From: JAHRAW01 sp965262585
Lineage (GTDB): Bacteria > Pseudomonadota > Gammaproteobacteria > Arenicellales > Poriferihabitantaceae
Direction of reading: 5' to 3'
Length of the DNA stretch: 64,000 nucleotides
Assembly (NCBI GenBank): GCA_965262585.1
Contig: OZ253546.1
Coordinates: 1,798,001 to 1,862,000, forward strand
Shown here piece by piece: positions 53,514 through 61,052 of the stretch (position 1 is the stretch's first letter; every line of letters begins with the position of its first letter). Under the pieces are notes generated by a model that saw only the letters and a program-made list of their open reading frames with translations, did no database searches and had not been told where the DNA came from. Both the position numbers and the translations under genes were made by a program.

Positions 53514-54698
53514 ATGAGTAACTCGAAATTAGTTGTTAACAAAACCAGAAGGAAGGTGCTCAAGGGCGGCACGCTTGCGGCTGGGGCGGCGGCGGTTGGT
53601 CCGTGGGTGATTGGTTCCCATGTGCTGGCGGCTGCCGGTGAGTTGAATGTTTTGATGTGGTCGGAATATCTGACCGCCGGTTTTTTCAAGGCGTTTACGG
53701 AAAAGACCCAGATCAACATTAATTTTACCGGCATCGGTTCCAACGAAGAAATCATCAACAAGATGAAAGCGTCCAAAGGGCGCGGTATCGATATTTGTAG
53801 CCCGACTAATATGCGCTCGCCGCAGTGGTCGGAGTTGGGGCTGTTGCAGCCGTGGAATTACGGCAAGATTGACAACCTCAATAATGTCAATCCGGCGATG
53901 TTGCGGGTCGGCAATGAAGAATGGGATTTCGGCGGCAAGGGTTCCCATTGGTTGCCGCTGATCTGGGGCACCGAAGGCGTTGCCTGGCGCACCGATATGT
54001 GGTCGCCGCCACGCGCCAATGAAGTGCCAAGTTACGGCGATGTGTGGCAAGAGGATGTCAAGGGTAAAACCATGATGCGCGTTCATTCCGGCATGCTGGG
54101 CGCCGGGTTGTATCTCGAGACGATTGGCAAACTCGACCCCGGTTCGATGAAAAAAGCCTATAACGGCGAAGCGGAAATGCGGAAGATCTGGCAGGTGGTC
54201 ACCGATTTTTGCGTGGCCAACAAGGCGCAGGTCAAGTTGTTCTGGAATGATGCGGATTCGCAAACCAACGGCTTTTTGAATGACGGCGTTGTGGTCGGTC
54301 AGACTTGGGACGGCCCGCCGATTTCAATGATGAACAAGGCCGACCCGGTGCAGTATCGTGCGCCCGTTGAAGGTGCGTTGGCGTGGGTTGACGGTATGGC
54401 GTTGTCCCATCAAGCCGAAGATACGGCTGCGGTTTACGAGTTCATCAACTACTGTTATGAGCCGGAAGTCGGCGGCCGTTCGATAGACGGCGGACAGGAT
54501 GACAGTTGGGGCGGTAAAGGCCATGGCTACAACTCGGCGGTTCTGGGCGCGGATAAATTCGCCGACAAAAGTTACGCGAGTGTTTTTACCAGCGTCTATC
54601 CGGGCGATTCCCTTGCCAACCTTTGGCCCTGGCCGAAGGAACCGCAATGGTATGCTGATGTCCGAACGGAATTCGTCAATAAGTTTCAAGCAACCTGA
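53514..54698 (+). CDS. Periplasmic solute-binding protein of a spermidine/putrescine-type ABC importer
   Basis: This 394-residue family 1 solute-binding protein resembles PotD/PotF. Residues about 9-40 are a Tat-type signal: the twin arginines R12-R13 in T-R-R-K-V-L-K, then an Ala/Gly hydrophobic run and A-A-A before mature G-E-L-N-V-L-M-W. Tat export suggests folding before secretion. ATG 53514 is chosen because a strong ggagga site (53501-53506) sits 7 bp before it. TATACT at 53431-53436 is a possible -10. The ligand may be a polyamine or another cationic or methylated compound. A hairpin follows the gene. Confidence 0.88.
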   Translation: MSNSKLVVNKTRRKVLKGGTLAAGAAAVGPWVIGSHVLAAAGELNVLMWSEYLTAGFFKAFTEKTQININFTGIGSNEEIINKMKASKGRGIDICSPTNMRSPQWSELGLLQPWNYGKIDNLNNVNPAMLRVGNEEWDFGGKGSHWLPLIWGTEGVAWRTDMWSPPRANEVPSYGDVWQEDVKGKTMMRVHSGMLGAGLYLETIGKLDPGSMKKAYNGEAEMRKIWQVVTDFCVANKAQVKLFWNDADSQTNGFLNDGVVVGQTWDGPPISMMNKADPVQYRAPVEGALAWVDGMALSHQAEDTAAVYEFINYCYEPEVGGRSIDGGQDDSWGGKGHGYNSAVLGADKFADKSYASVFTSVYPGDSLANLWPWPKEPQWYADVRTEFVNKFQAT

Positions 54699-54710
54699 TG
54701 CATCGCCCGC

Positions 54711-54735
54711 AAGGTCCCCGATAGCGGGGGACCTT
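54711..54735 (+). terminator. Intergenic stem-loop after the binding-protein gene
   Basis: aaggtcccc (54711-54719) and ggggacctt (54727-54735) form a perfect 9-bp stem with a 7-nt loop. Only a weak T-rich stretch follows, so it is more likely a partial terminator or 3'-end stabiliser. Such stem-loops keep binding-protein mRNA more abundant than the transporter part. Confidence 0.6.
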
Positions 54736-54794
54736 GTTGGGCATGTTGTTGATTAAAGTTATATTGAAGCCTGACCGGCGAGGAGATTTTTACC

Positions 54795-55904
54795 ATGAGC
54801 GCTGATGTGCAACTGGAGAATGTGTGGATTAAGTTTGGTGATTTCGTCGCCGCCCGTGAGGTGAATATTCATATCAAGGAAGGGGAGTTTTTTAGTTTCC
54901 TCGGCTCCTCGGGATGCGGCAAAACAACCATTTTACGAGCGGTGTCCGGTTTTCTTGAGCCGTCCGATGGGCGCGTGTTGATTGGCGGGCGCGATATGAA
55001 AGGAATCGGTCCGAACAAGCGACCGACCGCGCTGATTTTTCAGAACTTGGCGTTGTTCCCGCTGATGACGGTGTGGGAAAACATCACCTTCGCCCTCGAG
55101 GTCAAAGGCGTCGGCAAGGCCGGACGGCGCACCAAAGCGAATGAGTTGCTCGACCTCATCGCGCTGCCCGGACAAGGCGATAAAATGCCCAACGAATTAT
55201 CCGGCGGACAGAAACAACGAGTTGCCATCGCCCGCGCATTGTGCGCCGAGCCCGATGTACTGTTGTTGGACGAACCGCTATCGGCGCTCGACTTGAAACT
55301 GCGCCAACACATGCGCACCGAATTGCGCGCCATTCAACAACGAGTCGGCATAACTTTTATCTACATCACCCACGACCAAGGGGAAGCCCTGACCATGTCC
55401 GACAATGTCGCGGTGATGAGTCAAGGGATAATCGAACAAGTGTCGGATGGCAACACGGTCTACGACCAACCGGAAACCGCATTCGTCGCGTCTTTTGTCG
55501 GCGAGAACAATTTGTTTGTCGGCACGGTGTCCGAGGTTTCGGAACAATACGCCATCGTCGATACGCCATCGGGCAGCATACGCGCCCGCAACGCCAAACG
55601 AAACGGCGCGTATCAGTTGCGCGTTGGCGATGATGCCTATGTTTTTGTGCGCCCCGAGTCGTTGAAGTTTGTCAATGGCGCGGCGTTCGATAACCAGATT
55701 TCCGCAACCATCAAACAGCGAGAATTCGAGGGCAATTCTTGGAAGGTATTTTTTGATGTGAAAGGCGCGCAGCGAACTTTCAAACTTTCCATGGTGAACG
55801 ATGGCGCCGATGTCGGCCATGTGGTCGACGAGGAAGTGCAACTCGGATTTTTTGCCGACACCGCGATTGCCACTCCAGTGGGCGAGTTGGCTGACGAGAC
55901 CTAA
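54795..55904 (+). CDS. ABC importer ATP-binding protein (PotA-like)
   Basis: This 369-residue ATPase has Walker A G-S-S-G-C-G-K-T-T (about 36-44), Q-loop, signature L-S-G-G-Q-K-Q-R (about 135-142), Walker B L-L-L-D-E-P and an H-loop in Y-I-T-H-D-Q. Residues about 245-369 form the TOBE/regulatory domain typical of PotA-type importers. An aggag ribosome site lies 9 bp before the ATG. It follows the binding protein and precedes the two permease genes. Confidence 0.92.
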   Translation: MSADVQLENVWIKFGDFVAAREVNIHIKEGEFFSFLGSSGCGKTTILRAVSGFLEPSDGRVLIGGRDMKGIGPNKRPTALIFQNLALFPLMTVWENITFALEVKGVGKAGRRTKANELLDLIALPGQGDKMPNELSGGQKQRVAIARALCAEPDVLLLDEPLSALDLKLRQHMRTELRAIQQRVGITFIYITHDQGEALTMSDNVAVMSQGIIEQVSDGNTVYDQPETAFVASFVGENNLFVGTVSEVSEQYAIVDTPSGSIRARNAKRNGAYQLRVGDDAYVFVRPESLKFVNGAAFDNQISATIKQREFEGNSWKVFFDVKGAQRTFKLSMVNDGADVGHVVDEEVQLGFFADTAIATPVGELADET

Positions 55905-55919
55905 GAGACGCGCCCGGCA

Positions 55920-56843
55920 ATGATTCAATATTGGAAAAACTTTCTGCTGAAAAACGGAATCGCCATATCAGCGTTCCTGCTGGTGTCGTGCGTGATTTGG
56001 CTCGGCATGCTGATTCTGCTGCCGCAGATTTTCATGTTCGATTTCTCGTTCCGATTTAATCTACCACCGGCGGAAGTCGGCGGTGCGCGGGATGTATACA
56101 CGCTGTCCCACTACAAGTTCATGGCATTCGGCAGCGAGCAGGCGACCGATTCCTACAATGTAATCGACATAGCAGTTTTTGGTCGCACCATCGCCACGGC
56201 GCTCTTTGTTACCATCTTCGATGTCATTATTTGTTATCCCATCGCCTATTATCTCGCGCATGTCGCCCGTGGCGGGTGGGCGCGGTTGATGGTGATTGCG
56301 TTAATCATTCCGTATTGGGTCAATGAATTGCTAAGAGCGTTTGCCTTTAAAATTATGCTCGGCACCACCGGCATCATCAATAGTTTTTTGATCTGGGTGG
56401 GGATTCTCGACCAACCGATAGATTTTATTTTCGAAAACTACGCGTTGTATGCCGGACTCGGTTATGCGTTCATATTGTTAATGATATTCCCGATTTATAA
56501 TTCCATCGAAAGCCTCGACAAAAATCAAATCGAAGCGGCGCGGGATTTGGGCGCACCGTGGTGGCGCATCCACCGGCGCATCGTCATTCCCTATGCAAAA
56601 CCGGGCATCACTTCCGGCTGCACCATGGTGTTCATGCTAACCGCAGGCGCGCTGGCGGCACCGCAAATTCTCGGCGGCCCCAGCAGTTTGTGGTTCACGC
56701 AGATCATCTACCAATGGTTTAATCAAGGAAACAACTGGCAGCGCGGTTCGGCGTATGCCGTGGTGTTGTTGATTTCAACCATCGTGCTGGTATTGGCAGC
56801 GATGAAACTATTCAAGGTGAAACTGGGCGAGGTAACCCGCTGA
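55920..56843 (+). CDS. ABC importer permease (PotB-like)
   Basis: This 307-residue inner-membrane permease has about six membrane helices (first at 14-38, I-S-A-F-L-L-V-S-C-V-I-W). The cytoplasmic EAA loop E-A-A-R-D-L-G-A-P-W-W (about 203-213) docks to the ATPase. The stop overlaps the next permease start by 1 bp (TGATG), so the two are translationally coupled. Confidence 0.92.
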   Translation: MIQYWKNFLLKNGIAISAFLLVSCVIWLGMLILLPQIFMFDFSFRFNLPPAEVGGARDVYTLSHYKFMAFGSEQATDSYNVIDIAVFGRTIATALFVTIFDVIICYPIAYYLAHVARGGWARLMVIALIIPYWVNELLRAFAFKIMLGTTGIINSFLIWVGILDQPIDFIFENYALYAGLGYAFILLMIFPIYNSIESLDKNQIEAARDLGAPWWRIHRRIVIPYAKPGITSGCTMVFMLTAGALAAPQILGGPSSLWFTQIIYQWFNQGNNWQRGSAYAVVLLISTIVLVLAAMKLFKVKLGEVTR

Positions 56844-58111
56844 TGATGGGCATGACATCGGAGCGGCTCACCAGAATTTTTACTATTCTTTTTGTCCTCA
56901 CCTTTTTCGCTTATTTGTTCGGCCCGCTGGTTGTGATGGGGCTGTCGGCGTTCAACAGTTCTTCGTTCCCGCGAGTTTCGCCGTGGGATTGTTTCACCGT
57001 CGAGTGGTTTCAAGTTCTCGCCAACGACACCGATCTGGTAAAGGGGCTGCAAAACAGCATCATCATCGGTGTCGGCGTGGTGGTGGTCGCCATTCCGCTG
57101 GGGCTTGCCGGCGCGCTGATGCTGACTCAAGTAAGCAACCGCTTGCGCCCTTGGTATTACACCGTCATCATTTCACCGATTCTAATACCGGGCGTTGTGT
57201 TGGGCATATCGACGCTGGTTTTCTGGGACCGGCTGGGGCGCATGTTCAACGCCGGGTATGATTCGTTTTTTTACGACGGCATCTTCCTTACCATCATCGG
57301 CCAATCTACTTTTGTCGCCGCCTATGCGATGCTGATTTTTATCTCGCGATTGCAAAGATTCGACTCCGTGCAAGAAGAAGCGGCGCTCGATTTGGGCGCC
57401 ACCCATATACAAACCTTCCGCAAAATTTTGCTGCCCTTTCTTACCCCGGCGATTGCCTCGGCGGGCGTGCTCGGATTTCTCGCATCCTTCGAAAACTACA
57501 ACACCACCATTTTTACCATCGTCTCGAAGTCAACATTAACCACCGTGCTCGCCAGCAAAGTACGCTACGGCATAAACCCGTCTATCAGCGCGCTGGCCGT
57601 GGTAATCATCGGCTTGACGCTGGTCGGCGCGGCCTATTTTGAGGTTCTGAAACGCCGCGAAGAAAAATACCAACGCGCAGTCGCCAACATGGTCAAACAA
57701 GGCGCATCCGGGCGCGCCGCCAAAGCCGGTATCCTCGCCAATCCGGCGATGTGGTTGGTAACCACGGTGTTCATCGCCGGTTTGGGAACATTATATTTTG
57801 CCGGAACCATCGGCGTTGACGAATGCAAGGTTTTGTTGCACGAACAAAAAGCCAAAGATACCGAGCAAAGAGTCAGGGAATTTAAAATGAAACAAATGTT
57901 CAAACAAGCGGCGCCGAGCAGTGCCACGGGTGCCGCCGCCGCCGGTCAATCGGAAATACAAGCCAAAGGAACGGAAAATTACAATAACCTATTCGCGCCA
58001 TCCAACCTTCAAGGGGCGGACGATTCGGAACCGGACAACACCGACAAAACCGAAACCTTCGACAGCGTGTTCGACCCGAACAACTTAAAAGAACAAACAC
58101 CCGAGCAATAA
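56843..58111 (+). CDS. ABC importer permease (PotC-like) with unusual C-terminal extension
   Basis: Residues about 1-275 are a normal PotC-type permease with six helices and EAA motif E-E-A-A-L-D-L-G-A (about 178-186). The family usually ends near 260-285. Here about 140 more residues follow: a basic segment, an extra hydrophobic helix (about 297-320, W-L-V-T-T-V-F-I-A-G-L), a charged helical stretch and a low-complexity acidic tail rich in Asn, Asp and Thr. The tail would face the periplasm if the helix count is seven. It may be a fusion with a small membrane protein. Its role is unknown. A weak hairpin (58114-58132) lies after the stop. Confidence 0.85.
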   Translation: MMGMTSERLTRIFTILFVLTFFAYLFGPLVVMGLSAFNSSSFPRVSPWDCFTVEWFQVLANDTDLVKGLQNSIIIGVGVVVVAIPLGLAGALMLTQVSNRLRPWYYTVIISPILIPGVVLGISTLVFWDRLGRMFNAGYDSFFYDGIFLTIIGQSTFVAAYAMLIFISRLQRFDSVQEEAALDLGATHIQTFRKILLPFLTPAIASAGVLGFLASFENYNTTIFTIVSKSTLTTVLASKVRYGINPSISALAVVIIGLTLVGAAYFEVLKRREEKYQRAVANMVKQGASGRAAKAGILANPAMWLVTTVFIAGLGTLYFAGTIGVDECKVLLHEQKAKDTEQRVREFKMKQMFKQAAPSSATGAAAAGQSEIQAKGTENYNNLFAPSNLQGADDSEPDNTDKTETFDSVFDPNNLKEQTPEQ

Positions 58112-58172
58112 TCGGCGCGGTTTTATTGCGCCCACGGCAAATAATGTTCCACACTCGAAACCAACCACTGAA

Positions 58173-59228
58173 ATGACGGGTATCGTTACCACATGCATCG
58201 GCGCTTATCCGAAGCCCGACTATGTCAAACTGCCGGATTGGTTCAGCATTGCGGCGGGCCCGGATACCGCCGAGCCGACCAAACGCTGGGCGCGCGCCAT
58301 GCAACAAATGGGCGGCGATGCCGAGGCGATTATCACTCGCGGGGTTGAAGAGGTAGTCGGCGATCAGGTCGAAGCCGGTATCGACATCCCCACCGACGGC
58401 GAAATTCCGAGGGAAAACTACATTCACTATCATTGCCGCCATCTCAACGGCTTTGACTTCGACAACCTATCGAACAAAGAAGTGCGCGGCGGCACCTATA
58501 GCGCCGCGTTGCCGACCATTCGCGGCGCGGTTTCGGCGAAGGATAGTTTTTTACCGGACGATTGGCGGCGCGCGCAGCGTGGGTGCGACAAGCCGGTAAA
58601 AATTACCATGCCGGGGCCGATGACCATCGCCGACACCAATTACGATGACCATTACCACGACCCCAAAAAATTAGGCGGCGACCTTGCCGATGCGTTGAAT
58701 GCGGAAGTGTTGGCGTTGGCTGAAGCCGGTTGTCGGTATATCCAAATCGATGAACCGGTATTCGCGCGGCGACCCCAAGATGCGCTTTCATACGGCGTTG
58801 AAAATCTTGAGCGCGCCTTTCACGGATGCCCCAAACAAGTGGTGCGAGTTGCGCACATGTGCTGCGGTTATCCCGACCGGCTGGACCGCGAGGATTATCC
58901 GAAGGCCGAGCGGTGCGCATATTTTCAGATCGCCGATGCCCTCGAAGATTCATCGGTGCACTGGATTTCCATCGAGGACGCCCACCGCCACAATGACTTG
59001 TCCCTGCTGGAGCGATTCCCAACCACTACTATTATTCTAGGTTCGGTTGCCATCGCCAAAAGCCGAGTCGAAGCGGTCGAAGAAATTCGCGCGCGCTTAT
59101 GCACGGCGTTACATCACATCGACAAAGATCGATTGGTGGCAGCGCCGGACTGCGGGCTGGGATTGCTGGGCCGACAACTTGCGCGTGAAAAAATACGCAA
59201 CCTGAGTATCGCGGCAAAAAGCATTTAG
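58173..59228 (+). CDS. MetE C-terminal-like zinc methyltransferase
   Basis: The 351 residues correspond to the catalytic (C-terminal) half of cobalamin-independent methionine synthase, without the N-terminal folate-positioning half. Likely zinc ligands are H228 and C230 (A-H-M-C), an acidic residue near E268 and C327 (P-D-C-G-L-G). D-E-P (193-195) is also conserved. Such short MetE homologues transfer methyl groups from non-folate donors or demethylate small substrates, with the specific donor unknown. The gene follows the polyamine-type importer by 61 bp and may process the imported compound (inference). Confidence 0.8.
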   Translation: MTGIVTTCIGAYPKPDYVKLPDWFSIAAGPDTAEPTKRWARAMQQMGGDAEAIITRGVEEVVGDQVEAGIDIPTDGEIPRENYIHYHCRHLNGFDFDNLSNKEVRGGTYSAALPTIRGAVSAKDSFLPDDWRRAQRGCDKPVKITMPGPMTIADTNYDDHYHDPKKLGGDLADALNAEVLALAEAGCRYIQIDEPVFARRPQDALSYGVENLERAFHGCPKQVVRVAHMCCGYPDRLDREDYPKAERCAYFQIADALEDSSVHWISIEDAHRHNDLSLLERFPTTTIILGSVAIAKSRVEAVEEIRARLCTALHHIDKDRLVAAPDCGLGLLGRQLAREKIRNLSIAAKSI

Positions 59229-59318
59229 CACCGCCGTTGCTCGTTGCCGACATCGTTGTTGCCGACACCGGCACGACTATCAACCTCACCGATTAAAATC
59301 ATCCACAGAGAAAGCATT

Positions 59319-60854
59319 ATGAACGCAAAAACCGACTCCGGCACAACGCAAGTTGTGGAACTGCAACACTTCATTGGCGGGCGGCGGGTTGCCGGAACGA
59401 GCGGCCGCTTCGGCGAAGTGTATAACCCGGCGCTGGGCAGAGTTGCCAAACGAGTGGCGCTGGCAAGCAAAGCGGAAGTGGAAACCGCCATCGCCGCCGC
59501 ACACGATGCGTTTCCGGCGTGGTCGGCAATGGCCGCCGGAAGACGCGCTCAAGTCATGTTCGCGTTCCGTGATTTAATCCGGCGCAACCTGGATGAATTG
59601 GCGCAGTTGCTTTCCGCCGAACACGGCAAGACCATCGACGACGCCAAAGGCTCCATCACCCGTGGCTTGGAAGTGGTGGAATACGCCTGCGGCATATCGC
59701 AAATACTCAAAGGCGAATACTCCGAAAACGTAGCCGGTGGCGTCGACAGTTGGAACATGCGCCAGCCGCTGGGCGTTTGCGCCGGTATCACGCCGTTCAA
59801 TTTTCCGGCCATGGTGCCGATGTGGATGTTCCCTATGGCCATCGCCTGCGGCAACACCTTCGTACTCAAACCGTCCGAACGGGATCCGTCCTGCGCGTTG
59901 CGGCTTGCTGAGTTAATGCAAGAAGCCGGGCTGCCAGACGGCGTACTCAACGTAGTCAACGGCGACAAAGAAGCGGTGGATACGCTGCTGACGGACGCGC
60001 GCGTGCAAGGCATCAGTTTTGTCGGCTCCACCGCCATCGGCGAATACATCTACCAAACCGGCACCGCCCACAACAAACGAGTGCAAGCATTATGCGGCGC
60101 GAAAAATCACATGGTAGTAATGCCCGATGCGGACATTGACCAAGCGGTGGACGCCGTTATGGGCGCGGCCTACGGCTCCGCCGGTGAACGGTGCATGGCA
60201 ATCTCGGTAGTAGTCGCGGTGGGCGATCAACCGGCTGACGCCATGCTCGAAAAACTGCTGCCAAAACTAGATGCGTTGAAAGTCGGGCCCTACACAGACG
60301 CCGCCGCCGAAATGGGCCCGGTAATCAACCCCGCCGCCAAAACCCGCATCGAAAACTACATCGCAACGGGCGTCGAAGAAGGTGCGCAACTGCTGCGAGA
60401 CGGCCGCGGCACGGTAGTCGAAGGCGCGGAAAACGGATGCTTCGTCGGCGCCACCATTTTCGACAAAGTCAAAACCAACATGCGCATCTACACCGATGAA
60501 ATATTCGGGCCAGTGCTTTGCATAGTGCGCGCCGAAAGTTACGAAGCCGCGGTCAAGATGATCAACGAACACGAATACGGAAACGGCGCCGCCATCTTCA
60601 CCCGAGACGGCGACGCCGCCCGCGACTTCGCCAGCCGAATCCAAATCGGCATGGTCGGCATCAACGTACCCATCCCGGTACCAATGGCATTCCACAGTTT
60701 CGGCGGCTGGAAACGCTCCCTATTCGGCGACCACGCCATCCACGGCCCCGAAGGCGTCCGCTTCTACACCCGCCTAAAAACCATCACCTCCCGCTGGCCC
60801 TCCGGCATCCGCTCCGGCGCAGTGTTTAATTTCAAAGCGGGGGGGGAGCATTGA
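59319..60854 (+). CDS. mmsA: CoA-acylating methylmalonate-semialdehyde dehydrogenase
   Basis: This 511-residue ALDH-superfamily enzyme has catalytic Cys292 in G-E-R-C-M-A-I-S, the MmsA-type context, and lacks the general-base Glu loop typical of hydrolytic ALDHs. N-F-P-A-M-V-P-M-W (161-169) is also characteristic. It converts methylmalonate or malonate semialdehyde with CoA and NAD+ to propionyl- or acetyl-CoA in valine, inositol or beta-alanine catabolism. ATG 59319 is preferred over the in-frame ATG 59244 because it matches the family N-terminus and has a cagagaaag site. Beta-alanine arises from polyamines, so a link to the importer is possible (inference). Confidence 0.9.
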   Translation: MNAKTDSGTTQVVELQHFIGGRRVAGTSGRFGEVYNPALGRVAKRVALASKAEVETAIAAAHDAFPAWSAMAAGRRAQVMFAFRDLIRRNLDELAQLLSAEHGKTIDDAKGSITRGLEVVEYACGISQILKGEYSENVAGGVDSWNMRQPLGVCAGITPFNFPAMVPMWMFPMAIACGNTFVLKPSERDPSCALRLAELMQEAGLPDGVLNVVNGDKEAVDTLLTDARVQGISFVGSTAIGEYIYQTGTAHNKRVQALCGAKNHMVVMPDADIDQAVDAVMGAAYGSAGERCMAISVVVAVGDQPADAMLEKLLPKLDALKVGPYTDAAAEMGPVINPAAKTRIENYIATGVEEGAQLLRDGRGTVVEGAENGCFVGATIFDKVKTNMRIYTDEIFGPVLCIVRAESYEAAVKMINEHEYGNGAAIFTRDGDAARDFASRIQIGMVGINVPIPVPMAFHSFGGWKRSLFGDHAIHGPEGVRFYTRLKTITSRWPSGIRSGAVFNFKAGGEH

Positions 60855-60910
60855 TGGGTATTATTGTGCATCCATCACTCAAACGAAGAGGCGGGCAAAT
60901 GCGATTAACG

Positions 60911-60934
60911 AAAAAAAGCCCCCACTGGGAGGGC
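60911..60934 (-). terminator. Intrinsic terminator of the candidate tracrRNA
   Basis: Read on the minus strand, gcccTcccagtGgggGC (60934 to 60918) forms a 6-bp GC stem with one wobble pair and is followed by seven T residues (60917-60911). On the plus strand the hairpin is preceded, not followed, by the homopolymer, so it does not terminate mmsA. Confidence 0.75.
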
Positions 60935-61017
60935 CTGGTCGCTTGGAAGCGGTGCCTACGAAATATTCATTTCATTGGTATGAAAAGCAAATCGATAGGC
61001 CTTGGTCGGTTACACTG
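60911..61017 (-). ncRNA. Candidate tracrRNA of the type II CRISPR-Cas locus
   Basis: A predicted RNA of about 107 nt runs away from cas9. From 5' to 3' on the minus strand it contains an anti-repeat-like start (acagtgtaaccgacc), aaggcc and a nexus-like stem in which GCCTA (61000-60996) pairs with TAGGC (60958-60954), extended by CGA/TCG after a bulge. Inside lies the hairpin TTTCAT-acca-ATGAAA (60985-60970). Next come a CGCT/AGCG hairpin (60951-60940) and the terminator. The order anti-repeat, AAGGCC nexus, hairpin, terminator matches the Neisseria-type tracrRNA plan. Its position just upstream of cas9, its own promoter and the absence of any ORF support the call. It is not confirmed, because the CRISPR repeat is outside the window. 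Confidence 0.65.
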
Positions 61018-61023
61018 TAGACA

Positions 61024-61052
61024 ACAATACACGAGAATCTAAAAATGGTCAA
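61024..61052 (-). promoter_or_regulatory. Sigma70-type promoter of the candidate tracrRNA, overlapping the cas9 start
   Basis: On the minus strand, TTGACC (61052-61047; 5 of 6 matches to TTGACA), exactly 17 bp and TATTGT (61029-61024; 4 of 6 to TATAAT). Predicted start is about 61017. The -35 box is made of cas9 codons 1-3, so the two transcripts diverge from overlapping control regions. Confidence 0.6.

Noticed and set aside
60918..60934. Rho-independent terminator for mmsA
   Set aside because: The homopolymer is an A-run before the hairpin on the plus strand. Only the minus-strand reading gives hairpin plus T-run.
60851..61042. A 63-residue frame between mmsA and cas9
   Set aside because: It overlaps the mmsA stop and the whole candidate tracrRNA, has no family match and no good start context.
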